A stretch of DNA of 64,000 bases from Corbicula japonica (GCA_038501625.1 JAZAYU010000010.1:9073380-9137379), one strand, 5' to 3'; counted from the stretch's first letter, positions 44,807-56,129 are shown. Program-made: numbers and translations. The notes: generated by a model from the letters alone, not told the origin.

Positions 44807-45430
44807 GACTTTGAAAGCCTCTCCGAAAGGTGCACAGCACTTTTAAAGACGGGTGACATGGTTTGGAAATATACCAGACAGTTTCGCATACTTACCGGAC
44901 AATGTTGGCATTGGTTGAATATATTGTTCGACACCCGAGTTGAACGCCTGAAACAATTCATAGCCAACAAAGATAATAATATCACAGACAAGAAATTCCA
45001 ACCATACTTTGAAAATAAACTGATACACCTTCTTTTGAAAATAAACTGATACACCTTCTAGTCAGCCATGTCTTTGAGCCGTCGCGAAAAAATCGCATAA
45101 CACAAAATTGGACGAACAACAATAGCGAAAGCGCTAACCATATTCTTAAAACTTTGAAGTCGACGGACATACCTAAATTTATTGAACTATTATACGAGGT
45201 GATCAACGGAGAAAAAAATCGAACGATGTCGCGCAATAAGAAATAAAGGCAACTATAAACTGGCGCCGGATTTTGCTCATCATCTGATAGACATATACGC
45301 GTGGTCAAATTTAACTGAACAACAACGAGAATCATTCCTTTATGATATTTCTTCCTATAACTGTATTTTATTAATTGTAAATTTGCATCTATTGTTGAGT
45401 GACTTAAACTTGCTACTTATTGCAGGCAAT
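44807..45430 (+). pseudogene. Broken transposase-like gene, C-terminal part (MULE-type, NWTNNN motif)
   Basis: Three frames carry one protein. Frame 1 (about 44807-45046) includes TGDMVWKYTRQF and FDTRVERLKQFIANKDNNIT and ends at a stop created by a 26 bp tandem duplication (unit starts 45011 and 45037). Frame 2 (about 45056-45240) reads VSHVFEPSRKN then NWTNNNSESANHILK and FIELLYEVINGE. A one-base shift in the A run at 45210-45217 moves it to frame 3 (about 45212-45430; GNYKLAPDFAHHLIDIYAW, LTEQQRESFL). The NWTNNN-SExxNHxLK block is, to my memory, characteristic of MULE-like transposase regions in molluscan gene models. The element is dead as read here. Compare the zinc-finger exon at 42307. 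Confidence 0.62.
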
Positions 45431-45599
45431 TATATTTACATTTTCCCTAATCACTATCATTGAGATATGGGAAAATAACTACAAAATTAACATTTGTTTC
45501 ATTATAACGGCTGTTCTCCCTTAGCTTACCATAAGCATATTACATATAAACACATAACCGAATGATCCTATTCTTGCTATTGGTATTGGGGGTGGGGGG

Positions 45600-45950
45600 G
45601 CGGCATTAGATGGCTAGAATGTCATGTGATGGACAATTTTAGCGAATGACATACTTTTTTGACACAATGACAGCACGTTTTAATTAAGCATCATATGAAA
45701 ATAGGCCCTGATAATATGTAAAAACAGTTTTAAAATCATAGAATTGAAAAAAAATCAACAGTTTACCGATTTTAACGTTCAGGTCGTTGTTATTTATTAT
45801 AAGACCCAACTTTTCTTGCTGCAAATGAACAGTACAAACATTAATCTTTTAAAGATGTAAACTGATCCCCTATCGCACGGTACCAGCTTTGCCGGATTGT
45901 CAGCCTTTTGAGTCATGTCAATATAGTTTGAAATAAAGTTACTTTAGCTT
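45600..45950. repeat. Old dispersed repeat, copy A
   Basis: Contains GATGGCTAGAATG and, further on, GCTGCAAATGAACAGTACAA AC..., TTTTAAAGATGTAAACTG and CACGGTACCAGCTTTGCCG. The same ordered motifs, diverged, are found at 46540-47085 and 51690-51985. Confidence 0.45.
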
Positions 45951-46539
45951 ATTTAGGGGAGACTATTATAATAAGTACTAGTGTAGGACAATGCATTGTT
46001 TGCAATTTTATTTCGGTCAAAAACGATTTGATACCAATTTTAAACTAATCTGAAAGTCACAAGTCACAATTATCGATTTAATGTTGCAAAAGGGGTTTCA
46101 TTGTAGGTTTGGGGTCCATTTTTAAAGCTCATTCAGCCTTAAACAATACACATTCAATACCATTTTCCCAAATTATGCATATGTAAGCTAAACAACTGAA
46201 ATATTTACATAATTAAAATATTTTACGATGAATGATATTAAGCAGTTATTTGAGATATTTGACGTCTATTATTTATTACGTATTTTTATTATTTTTAACG
46301 CTATACATAAAATAAATCTCAGTTTTTGCCGCTTGGACTCAAACGTGCACCTGAACATATGTAGTTAGAAAGTTCGACTCACTCGAATAAATAGTGTGCT
46401 TGTCTTTGCTACTTTTAAGCTATCTCTAAAAATAAGATATGTAAGATATATAAGATATTGAAAAATGTTCTTTTTGACTTTAATTAAGAAATTGAACAAA
46501 ATTCTTATAGATTATTATACATGACCTATTCGGGCTAGT

Positions 46540-47085
46540 CACACAATAACTATTGACCCCATTTTGGGCGCTTAAGGTGAATTGGATGGCTAGTATTGCA
46601 TGAAAAGGACATATTTAAAAAATAATATTCTTTTACTTACAAAATGAATGCAAACGACAGTCACTGCACACATTTTGGATAAAGTTGTTACAGTTTTACA
46701 GCCTTAATGGACCCACTAGACTGGCTCCCGTCCCTATGTTCTGTTATATATTCTCATGTTACGTATACAATAATCGCCAATACCTCCAAGAAGGGCAACT
46801 CCTACACCTTCAGTGTTTTTTACTAAACCATTTAGCTGGTAACAGGCTATGGACCTACTGTATTCATTATTTTGTTTTTACACGCGTATCATTAGGTAAT
46901 CTCTATCATAGTTTCTGTCACGATCTCTGTTGTTTGATACAAAACATTTTTTTGCTTGCTGGAAATGGACTTCTTGAAAAGCATATAAGTTAACCTCTTA
47001 TCAAATGGCATCAACTGTAACGGCCAGCCGTTTTAAATATGCCATGTTAACTATTTGTTAGATTTAAACAGTATTTATTCAGACA
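46540..47085. repeat. Old dispersed repeat, copy B
   Basis: GGATGGCTAGTATTGC near the start, then TTGCTGGAAATGGACTTCTT, AAAAGCATATAAGTTAACC, TCTTATCAAATGGCATCAAC. It ends at the truncated 3' side of the LINE. A 102-codon open frame at 46685-46993 (+) shows no domain and I do not call it a gene. Confidence 0.45.
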
Positions 47086-47089
47086 GTGC

Positions 47090-47444
47090 ACAAGTAGTAA
47101 ACAGATGAGTCTGTTGGAATAAAACTGGAGGGAATGGCGTTAAAATACTATGGTGTAGAAATTATTAGATAAATATCTTATGATGCATCTCTCCAGTCCT
47201 GTGCTCAGGCGGCTCAGAAGTTAAATATGAAGAAAGCTACTGGGATCTTGAATCGGGTCGGATTTTTTTAATATTGAGGAAACATTTGCGGTTTTCAAAC
47301 AAAAGGAAAATATGCATTTTGGACGAGTAGAAGAAGCGACTGAGAGGTGCTGCTTAAATAACAGAGCCTTCATTAAGAATACGCGGGTGTAAAATATATG
47401 GGCAATTAGCTTTTGAAACGTAAAGAAACCATATTCTTGAAATC
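47090..47444 (-). pseudogene. LINE ORF2 remnant, N-terminal reverse transcriptase part
   Basis: Read on the - strand this continues the LINE found at 48938-50340, beyond the inserted foldback element. Recognisable pieces: KTANVSSILKKSDPI (the usual 'ANVxPVxKKGDP' block), LLS.LSTGLERCIIRYLSNN ('KxxERxxxxxL'), and AIPSSFIPTDSSVYYL ('QSGFxPxxSTxxQL'). Interrupted by stops and frameshifts. The catalytic palm (AFDxVxH, YADD) is absent, so the element is truncated at about 47090. Confidence 0.72.
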
Positions 47445-47454
47445 AATTTTTCAT

Positions 47455-48926
47455 ATTTGTGAAGTTAGCGGCCTAGCGGCCTGGCGGCGTGAAGTTAGCG
47501 GGCTGGCGGCCTAGCGGCCTTGCGGCGTGAAGTTAGCGACCTAACGGCCTGGCGGCGTGAAGTTAGCGGGCTGGCGGCCTAGTGGCCTTGTGGCGTGAAG
47601 TTAGCGGCCGAGCGGCTTGGCGGCATGAAGTTAGCGGCCAAGCGGCGTGAAGATGGCTGCCTTTATCACAATTTAGGCTGATCTTAAAAAGTGCTTGAAA
47701 TCTATTTTTACAGCATATAATGTACATTGCAGGGGTGTATAAGCAAGTTATCAACATGATTTAGCTTATATTTTTAAAATAAATTATTAACAAGCTTCTA
47801 GCTTATCTGCAGGCCGCTAGGGCACTAGGGCGACAGACTTCGAAAACTTAAAAAAAAAATCAAAGCCTGTTCTTGTTAATATTTTACTAAATCATCCCTG
47901 CAATGTACATGACATGCAGAAAAAATCGATTTCAAGACGTTTTTAAGATAAACATGAATTATGATAAATATTAAGTTTAGGCCGCTAGGCCGCCAGGCTT
48001 CGAAAACTTAAAAAATCAAAGTTAGTTCTTGTTGATATTTTGCTTATTCATCCCCTGAAATGTACATTACATGGTGAAAAAAATCGATTTCAAGACGTTT
48101 TAAAGATAAACTTAAATTATGATAAATATTAAGTTTAGGCCGCTAGGCCGCCAGGCTTCGAAAACTTAAAAAATCAAAGTTAGTTCTTGTTGAAATTTTG
48201 CTTATTCATCCCCTGAAATGTACATTACATTGTGAAAAAAAAACGATTTCAAGACGTTTTTAAGATAAACATAAATTATGATAAATATTAAGTTAAGGCC
48301 GCTAGGCCGCCAGGTTTAAAAAATCAAAAAGAAATCAAAGCTAGTTCTTGTTGATATTTTGCTTACTCACTTCTGAAATGTACATAACATGCTGAAAAAA
48401 TCGATTTCAAGAAGTTTTTAAGATAAACATAAATTATGTTAAATATCAAGTTTAGGCCGCTAGGCCGCCAGGCTTCGAACATTTAAAAACAATCAAAGCA
48501 AGTTCTTGTTAAAAATTTGCGTATTCAACCCTGAAATGTACATTACATGCTGAAAAAATCTATTTCAATACGTTTTTAAGATTAACAAAAATTATGAGCA
48601 GATAAATATTAAATTTAGGCCACTAGGCCGCCAGGCTTCAAACTTAAAAACATCAAAGCTAGTTCTTGTTTATATTTTACATAGTCATCCCTGCAATGTA
48701 CATTATATGATGTAAAAATAGATTTCAAGCACTTTTTAAGATAAGCCTAAATTGTGATAAAGGCATCCATCTTTACGCCGCTAGGCCGCTAACTTCAAGC
48801 CGCCAGGCCGCTAACTTCATGCCGCTAGGCCGCTAGGCATGCCGCCAGGCCGCTAACTTCACGCCGCCAGACCGCTAGGCCACTAACTTCACGCCGCCAG
48901 ATCGCTAGGCCGCTAACTTCACAAAT
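47455..48926. mobile_element. Foldback / MULE-like element with GC-rich repeated ends and tandem core
   Basis: 1,472 bp. Inverted ends start ATTTGTGAAGTTAGCGGCC and continue as short GC-rich repeats (GGCGTGAAGTTAGCG, GGCCTAGCGGCC) over ~200 bp at the left and ~155 bp at the right. The inverted pairing carries on inward (AAGATGGCTGCCTTTATCAC with its inverse near 48755-48775, through to TGTACATTGCAGGG). The centre is six ~158-168 bp tandem units. AATTTTTC lies just outside both ends (47445-47452 and 48930-48937), a probable ~8-9 bp target duplication with small end changes. Long inverted repeats and ~9 bp duplications suit MULE/foldback elements (inference). No transposase. Inserted in the LINE. 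Confidence 0.82.
47813..48700. repeat. Six tandem units of ~158-168 bp (core of the foldback element)
   Basis: GGCCGCTAGG(CC)GCCAGGCTTCG anchors at 47813, 47981, 48139, 48298, 48456 and 48619; intervals 168, 158, 159, 158 and 163. Each unit runs through CTTAAAAAATCAAAG, TAGTTCTTGTTGATATTTTG, TGAAATGTACATTACATG and TCGATTTCAAGACGTTTT. The units reuse the GCCGCTAGGCCGCCAGG motif of the element ends. Confidence 0.93.
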
Positions 48927-48937
48927 CTTAATTTTTC

Positions 48938-50340
48938 CTGAATATATTTTTCTAGAATTCGGACATTAAGCAGAGGGCAATGTGGTGGTATAAGTAGAGT
49001 AGGAAGTGAAACATTAGATCATCCAACAAACATTGGGCAGAAAAATAGTTGTTTAGAACTTCGGCTTTTTCTATTGCTGTGGATGTTTCAATATTACAAA
49101 GCAAATAAGGGCGGAATTACATTGCCGATGTTTGTTTATTAAGTAAATTTTTTGAGATTTTGACTCTTGATATTTAGATTGTCCGAATGGAGTGTTTTAG
49201 TTTTTTTATTATCATGCATATCTGTAGCCTTCTGTATTTCACTGACCACTTCGTTGCGCTTTTCACGAAAATCAGTGGGCCCAGTGATAGTCTGATAAAG
49301 TTTTCTGATAAGTTTGCGAATATTGTTATTTATCCATGGGACATCGGTAGGACCGAAAGTACGTTTTATTGGGAATAAATTGTTCAGGAGACAATTATAT
49401 GCAATACAGTTAGCTATTCCTTCTGAGTCATGAGAATCACCCGTTTTAGAATTCCAAACAAATTGCGTTGGAAAGAGTATAATATTTTAAAATTTAGGAC
49501 AAGGACGATAGGACAAAGGAATGAACTTGTTATAATCCCCCGTTTTGGAATTCCAAACAAATTGCGTTTAAAAGAGTATACTATTTTAAAGTTTATGACA
49601 AAGACGATAGGACAAAAGAATGGACTTATTATAATCACCCGCCGTTTTGGAATTCCACAGAGCTTGCGTTTGAAAGGGGACAAGGACGATATCACGATGG
49701 GTTCGTGTAAAAACAGATAAATACTTCGTTCACGAAGCTCGTCATGACGAAGTGAAGGTTGATAACTAGTAACAGCTCAATAAGAGAGTTTGACGTTTCA
49801 GTTAAATGTGTCGGGGCATATACATGCCGATAAAAAGTAAATATTAAAATCGCCGGCGATTACTATATTACTAAATTGAATGTTGAAGCCCGACCAAAGC
49901 TTTCTCAGATCAAGTTAAAATATTTCAAATTTGCATTTGAAGGCCTGTAGACACCAATAATTGAAACCGGGTGTTTTTCTATCTTTATCTCAGTCCATAA
50001 AGTTTCTAGACCGTTAAGTATAAGATCTGGTCGTATGGCACCAGATGGTATCACGAACATAAATTGCTACACCGCCGCCTGTTCTATCATTATGATCTAA
50101 CCACTATGGAATTTTACTAAAGTTTATAGGCGGAAGAGTCGAACCAGAACAAGTTTGTTTCACGATATTAAAGCGAAGTATATTATATTTAGAACAGTAT
50201 TGGGGCATTGATTTTCGGAAAATTGTGCTAAATTTAAATATCGTATGAAACTGGCTTTCAAAGCTGTACAGATGAATAAGGGAACTTTGAAAACTACCAC
50301 TGTCAATAATCAAAATATTGCAAACTCAGTATGTTTGAGC
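48938..50340 (-). pseudogene. LINE ORF2 remnant: AP endonuclease and linker
   Basis: Read 5' to 3' on the - strand: PWLDHNDRTGGGVAIYVRDT (endonuclease start), frameshift, LETLWTEIKIEKHPVSIIGV YRPSNANLKYF, then NIVIAGDFNI (the GDFN motif of APE-type endonucleases). Next comes a triplicated ~100 bp segment that includes a CPIV.VxNFK block, then DVPWINNNIRKLIRK, KRNEVVSEIQKA, IEKAEVLNNYFSAQCLLDD and LPTLLIPPHCPLLNV. These are the linker and start of the reverse-transcriptase region of APE-type non-LTR retrotransposons common in bivalves (family knowledge). Many stops and frameshifts; inactive. Split from its continuation (47090-47444) by the foldback element. A degraded stretch to about 50340 may be the endonuclease N-terminus. 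Confidence 0.8.
49439..49680 (-). repeat. Triplication of ~100 bp inside the LINE endonuclease region
   Basis: ATTCCAAACAAATTGCG is found at 49451 and 49550, with a variant (ATTCCACAGAGCTTGCG) at 49652; intervals 99 and 102 bp. Each unit, read on the - strand, encodes a version of CPIVxVxNFKxxYSFxRNLFG. In intact relatives this block (SDHCPIVxxxNFK) occurs once, at the end of the endonuclease. The lengths are multiples of three, so the frame stays open through all three units. Confidence 0.85.
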
Positions 50341-51689
50341 CTGTTTATGGACAGTAATGGAAAATTTATAATAAATTTTGTCGAAACTGCTTAATAATTA
50401 TGAAATTTGTCCAATCTTTTTTTGCTTTAGAACAAAATATTTAAGACTTTAGTTGTATTCAAAAGTAACTAACCCGTTAATTGATCGTTGACAGAAAATA
50501 AAACGTATTAAAACGAAGTTTTCATAGACATAGGAAACATCTACTACTATATTAAGACGGTAATCTGCATATTCTGCCGATGAGTAGGAGAAAGCAGAGC
50601 CTGAATTATTTTTTAAATGCCGTATCTCTGCGAATTTCAATATTCACTTATCATATTTATTGAATAAGTTTACAAAATTTCAGACGTTAAGTATCTTTGC
50701 AAAGCATTAAGTTCCATATTCACCCTCTAATTCAACTTTACTAAATTGATCAATTTTGCAGCCGGCAAATCTTTTTTCATCACACACTCTGCCTCCGATA
50801 TTAAACTTTAAAAGTATTGCCCACTATCCATTTCTCCCACCAACACACGCGCACATAAACACGCATGAAACGTACACTTTCATTTTGTTCAAAGGCAAAT
50901 TATTTTAAATGTGTAACATAATATTTAATGTTGAGTTTTTCTGTACTTATTAGACCTAAACTATTATTTTTTTGTAGTATCCTGCTTTTTGTAATTCTTT
51001 GATTAGTTTTATTTTGTTAGCAATAAGAAAGATATATTGGCCGTCAATAGAATGTTACTACTATTATAGTAGTTTTTACATTGACGACATTGAAACCATT
51101 CGATATGGTAAAATAGCGTCACTAGTATCACAAGCTCAATATGTGATAAAAAAAAATACAATCAACAGAACAAAATTGCATAACAGTCAGTGAGAAAACC
51201 TTGTTAGGCTGTCCTAACTTTTTGTCGAGACATAGAAAATTCAATTTACTAAGAAATTGAAAGTCTTTTAAAGATTTCTTTTAAGACACTTTCTACTGTT
51301 TAGTTGGTTGTTTAGAGAATATATTTAGCAGACGGCAGTCGGGAAATTAGCAGGAAACCCAAAATAGGCTAAATGGTATCAAACACCGTAAGTGTCTTCA
51401 TGATCTTGATTATAGAGATTGTTCCGAATTCTGTCATAAGTAAAAAATACAATTTATAATAAGCTATTCATATTTTACCGATCACTTCCAGCTGGTATCA
51501 ATTTCTAAAGTGGTAACATTCTATTGACGGGAACATATATTGTCCAGTCAAAACATTATACATTTAACGGACCAGTTAACTTATTCCCACTAGGATCAGA
51601 GATTAACTAGTTTACTTTGGGCTAAATATTCATAAATACATGACCGGATGTTCCTACTCCGGCAATGGCTGACACTGAAATGAGCTCAT
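50341..51689. other. No gene seen
   Basis: AT-rich. Short chance frames only; no supported exon or repeat. Confidence 0.35.
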
Positions 51690-51985
51690 TTTTGGCATTT
51701 TGGATGCGTTAGATAGTTAGTATGGCCTGCAAGGATCATGTTTAGTAAATGACATGTTTTAAATGACACGATGAAAGTAAATTTATGTTTGGATATGCAA
51801 CATTTGAAGTTTACACAGAAGATTTCGTTCATTGGTATATGACATATACTTTTTACCTGGAAATGAACTGAACAAACAACACTTAGCTTTAAAAGCATGT
51901 AGGTTTACTCCTTATCAAATGGAACCAGCTTATACAAGCCTATTGAAATACGTCATATTTACAATAGTTTATACAGTGGAGACTG
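51690..51985. repeat. Old dispersed repeat, copy C
   Basis: GGATGCGTTAGATAGTTAGT ATGGC, then CTGGAAATGAACTGAACAAA CAAC, TTTAAAAGCATGTAGGTTTA CTCC and TTATCAAATGGAACCAGC match copies A and B in order. Confidence 0.45.
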
Positions 51986-51989
51986 TCGA

Positions 51990-54900
51990 GGTCGAGAAGT
52001 TTTATTTATTGAGCTCTCCATAAAGCTTCTAAATTGATATAAATCGGGTAGTTATAACATGCTTTTTTCCATGAATCACATATTCTTTTAAAGTTGACAG
52101 TAAATTTCCACTGTCTCTGTTTGAGCCTTTTGTCCGCTTCACGAGTTTTAATACTTTTGGGACATTGCCAGCCATATTTGCGCATTAGCAAAGAAATATT
52201 ATCAACTGACTCAATTTTCTAAAATTAGCTATATATAACGCTGATTACATATTCTTAGAATCCAACTGATTACATTTTCTTAGTATCCATCTTTTTGTAC
52301 TTTGTTGGCTTATAAAAGAAAGAAATTTTAACTTTAATCAGAGTTGCCCACAAAGACTCTTCCGAAGTACTGACGAGTTTTACTGGATATTAACAATAAT
52401 CGCCGACTTCCATAAAAGTAAGATACGCTTTTCTTGATAGAGTTACAAGTTTGAATTTTTCACAGCAGCTGGTTATTACTGTCAATAACTTAAATTCATT
52501 TGAATGAACGGGATGCTATCATAGAGCAAAATATGCTAAATATTCACCAATCAATTTTATTGCTCAAAAGATTAGGGCGATGAGATATGTTTATATGTAT
52601 TAAAATTTTCGAATAAAGCTGAGCCGTTCATATTATAAGGGAAAGTCATAACATTTACAAATGTAACTATACAAAATAATGTAGCAGCCATTTATGTACA
52701 CAAAGCATGATTATAGTCACATATCCCGACCTGAGAGTTTATATCTCAATAGAAACATCAGTATCGCGAAATCGATTTGTTCATTTAAAATACATCCAAC
52801 CGAAACAGCAGACGTGGGCAGTTAACTTTACCTTGTACTAAAAGGCATTGAGGAATAAAAGATATACATTACACATTTGGATAAATTAAATTATTTTTAA
52901 TTTTCTAGTCCAAGATTAATTTAGAGGTCGTTGTACACATTGTTAAATTCTCTTCCGTTCGTTTAAAGCTGCCTATTCGAAGTTCCGGATGGAATACAGT
53001 ACATCAATGTCACAGTTGTGTTTAAGTATTCTTGTACCACTATATATTTCCAAAAAATGACTGAAAAGGAGCAAGTTTGCCGAATTGGCACATTTAAGGA
53101 TCTGTTGTGATTGAAATTTTTTTCGTTAACTTTGGATTTTCGTACATTGATTGTGTAAGAAAATAACATCACATTTACTTTGTTTACAGGTCATCTACAT
53201 TTAATATTATACATTTTAGTATTTGAAAACACTTTATAGTCTCGTCCTGATACGTGACCAGGCATCTTTAAATCTATGTCTTGTCGATTTAGTGTGGCAT
53301 TATGTACATACTGTAGTGCATCGTATTTTTATGTTTTCTCGATTTTTCTCGAGTTTTATATAAGACTCATTCTTATTTTCATATTTCTACAATTAAAAAA
53401 TGGTGTGCTATTAAAAAAACACGAAATTTTAGTAAGATGACCCCAATATGAAAAACAATATAATCTTGAAAAAAGAAGAAAGTTTTGCGTAATAAAACCA
53501 AAATTAACGATGTTAAAAAATGTAATAGAAAAAAATCAAATGTTTCCAAAATTGTGTATTGTTTAACTTAAAATCACAATAGAAATCGTGATACTGATGA
53601 TTTCCAACGAGATAATTAAGCGTAGACCTAATCTAAATGAATTTAATGATATACAAACTATGACTTGGCCGCTTTGGAACTCAGTAGAGGTAAACGAGAC
53701 CTGTAGTCAAAAATCCGTGTGCAATGTTACCCGTTTAACATATTTACTGGCTTTACAAAATTTACTTGCACGGATAATTTAATTTGTAGTTACAAATGTA
53801 TTTTTGATAAAACATGTTCGTTCTCCTGCCTTGTAATTAAAAAGTACCATAAGTAAATTCACGAATATTCAAAAATACATAGATGATGTATGTAAAGGAT
53901 ATCTATCGAGTACGAGGTCTTTTGTATAGAAGAAAACTGTGGAAGGGCTACAGCGCGAAATAGCCAAGTTGTGCGCATGTCTTTTTTTTACACAGAAAGG
54001 CCGATGTACGGAGACAATATCCCGTTTACACGCCGCGTGACTACTATTGAGAAAACTATTTCTTATTAGAGTTAACTGCGATTACATTTAGACTCTACGT
54101 ATTTATAAAAAATATGAGGTAATTTAATAGATCGAACTGATAACATTGTACTTATGCAAATTTAAATCCAGGCATTAAATTTTTTTAAGGTGCTTGTTTT
54201 TGTATGTGTTATTAAATATAGATATGTTATTTAAATTGTTCATCAAGCGATGTTTTAAGTTGGTCAGTTCAGTTAAATATAAATTCAGTTTTAACGTATT
54301 TCAAATTCATGTTTGGTTTTGTTTGTCGCCATATTGTTCCCTGAATCCACGCCCTCGTCATTTTTCGTACATGTACGTCCGTCCGTATCTACATCCGTCC
54401 GTGATTAAAAAGAGATCACTTGCAGGAATTTCATTCAATTTGTATACATGTATGCATAATTATCTTATCAAACAGTTTTTTAAGTACGTAACCTGTAACA
54501 TGTTTGATATAGTATTTTGTTAGCTTGGTCTGGAAATAGTGCTGTCTAATTTTATACTGCCATTGCACTTGCTTCTATAATAAAAGAAAACTATCAGAAT
54601 CTCTCTTATGAAAAATGCAGTTCATGAAAACTTTGCGCAAATACTTTTCATAATTTTCATAAATGTATCATTTTCATTAGTGTAAGAATACTTAGAGCAG
54701 TTTTAAAAAAGATAGATCAAAAAGTTCGATAAAATTCCATTTACTTCCTTACAAAACTTAAGCAAACAAAACATCAGTTCAAATGCCCACACGTGTAATA
54801 TGATAGTGACAACAATATGTTAGGTTCTTTGGTCCAACATATCTTAACAATTGATATAGAGGCCTCATCAAAACTTCACCGACTTGTTTACCCAAATGAA

Positions 54901-55020
54901 TTTGAGTGGGTTCCAGAAACATAAATTGGTCAAGGTCACACATAGTGAACAGTTTTTTGTTTGCATTTTATATAAGATACAGAACAGTTGTCTGTTTCTC
55001 CCCCTCTCTTTCTCTGTCTC
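51990..55020. other. No gene seen
   Basis: 3 kb of AT-rich DNA. Several chance frames of 60-110 codons lack codon bias, splice context or recognisable domains. A short run of CGTCCGTCCGT / CATCCGTCCGTG lies near 54375-54403. Confidence 0.4.
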
Positions 55021-55025
55021 TGTGC

Positions 55026-55073
<48 letters not shown>

Positions 55074-55103
55074 CTCTCTCTTTTTCTCTCTCTCTCTCTC
55101 TCA
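55026..55103. repeat. (TC)n microsatellite
   Basis: About 78 bp of nearly pure TC, with one G and a short T run. It creates long serine/leucine frames that are not genes. Confidence 0.97.
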
Positions 55104-55489
55104 GTCTGTTGGTGTGTGTGTTTCTGTCTCTCTGTTTCTCTCTTCTATGTATATGGTCTGAAGCTGCGTTCTCTTTGAATGTGGTGTTTTCTGATATGCG
55201 TATTTTACCTTTTGTTTCGATATAAAAAGCCGTCCCCTATATCTTTAGCGACATTCGACATGTTTATTGTTTTCATAACGAGAACGATAATTTCAGATTT
55301 AGTATATCAGCGACGCTTTTAGCAAAGACTGTGACTTGGAATTAAGTCATGTTTAATTTTGAGCCTTTGGTTGTCAGGAAGCCGTTTCCAAATTCAAAAT
55401 GTGATATAAAATAATACAAACAAGCAAAACCTTCTGATTGTCACACCGACAATGTACATTGCTTTATAAATCCATCACATAAAACTCGT

Positions 55490-55906
55490 TATATACTAAA
55501 CCAAAAAAGAGACTTTCGCCAAGTTTGATTGTAGATATGTTAGTACAGGTTCAATCCTTTTGGCTGAAAGCTTACATTTTTGTAAAAATAATGTATTGTG
55601 GTTCTTTTAAAATCGTCATTTTGAGAGGATCAGATTGATTGTCGAATTTTAAATTAAAATAAGGTAGGGGTCGTTTCTAAAGTTACACACGCTACTGATT
55701 GTTAACTTTAGAAACGACCCCTACCTTATTTTAATTTAAAATTCAACAATCAATCTGATCCTTTCCTCAAAATGACGATTATAAAAGAACCACAATTATA
55801 CATTATTTTACAAAAATGTCAGCTTTAAGCCAAAAGGATTGAAACTGTACTAACATATCTACAATCAAACTTGGCGAAAGTTTCTTTTTTGGTTCATTAT
55901 ACATAG
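55490..55906. mobile_element. Long inverted repeat (foldback), arms ~195 bp, 17 bp spacer
   Basis: The left arm (about 55491-55685, ACTAAACCAAAAAAGAGAC to GGGGTCGTTTCTAAAGTTA) is repeated inverted at about 55703-55905 (TAACTTTAGAAACGACCCC to AGTTTCTTTTTTGGTTCAT). The spacer is CACACGCTACTGATTGT. Arm identity is high, with scattered changes and small indels. The right arm is followed 18 bp later by an (AAT)n tract. No coding potential. Confidence 0.92.
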
Positions 55907-55923
55907 GCAAAAATGAACACGTA

Positions 55924-55969
<46 letters not shown>

Positions 55970-55970
55970 G
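55924..55970. repeat. (AAT)n microsatellite
   Basis: About 15 AAT/ATA triplets with one G substitution. Confidence 0.96.
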
Positions 55971-56129
55971 TAATAAGCAGAAATACCAATGAGCTAGCAA
56001 TGCTTTTAATGAAATGAACAAGTTTGTCTGGAATCAAAAAATGACATTAAAACGATGATCAAAGTCAACATTTCTTGACAAAGATCCGACTCTTGTTTGT
56101 TAAATTTTCGCCCGTATTCTAAATGCACG

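Noticed and set aside
46685..46993. 102-codon + strand frame as a gene
   Set aside because: No domain, no splice context, and it falls in a dispersed repeat copy.
49430..49720. 96-codon + strand frame
   Set aside because: Shadow of the triplicated LINE endonuclease block, which makes sense only on the - strand.
54884..55225. Ser/Leu-rich frame of 113 codons
   Set aside because: Produced by the (TC)n microsatellite; an overlapping frame is open for the same reason.
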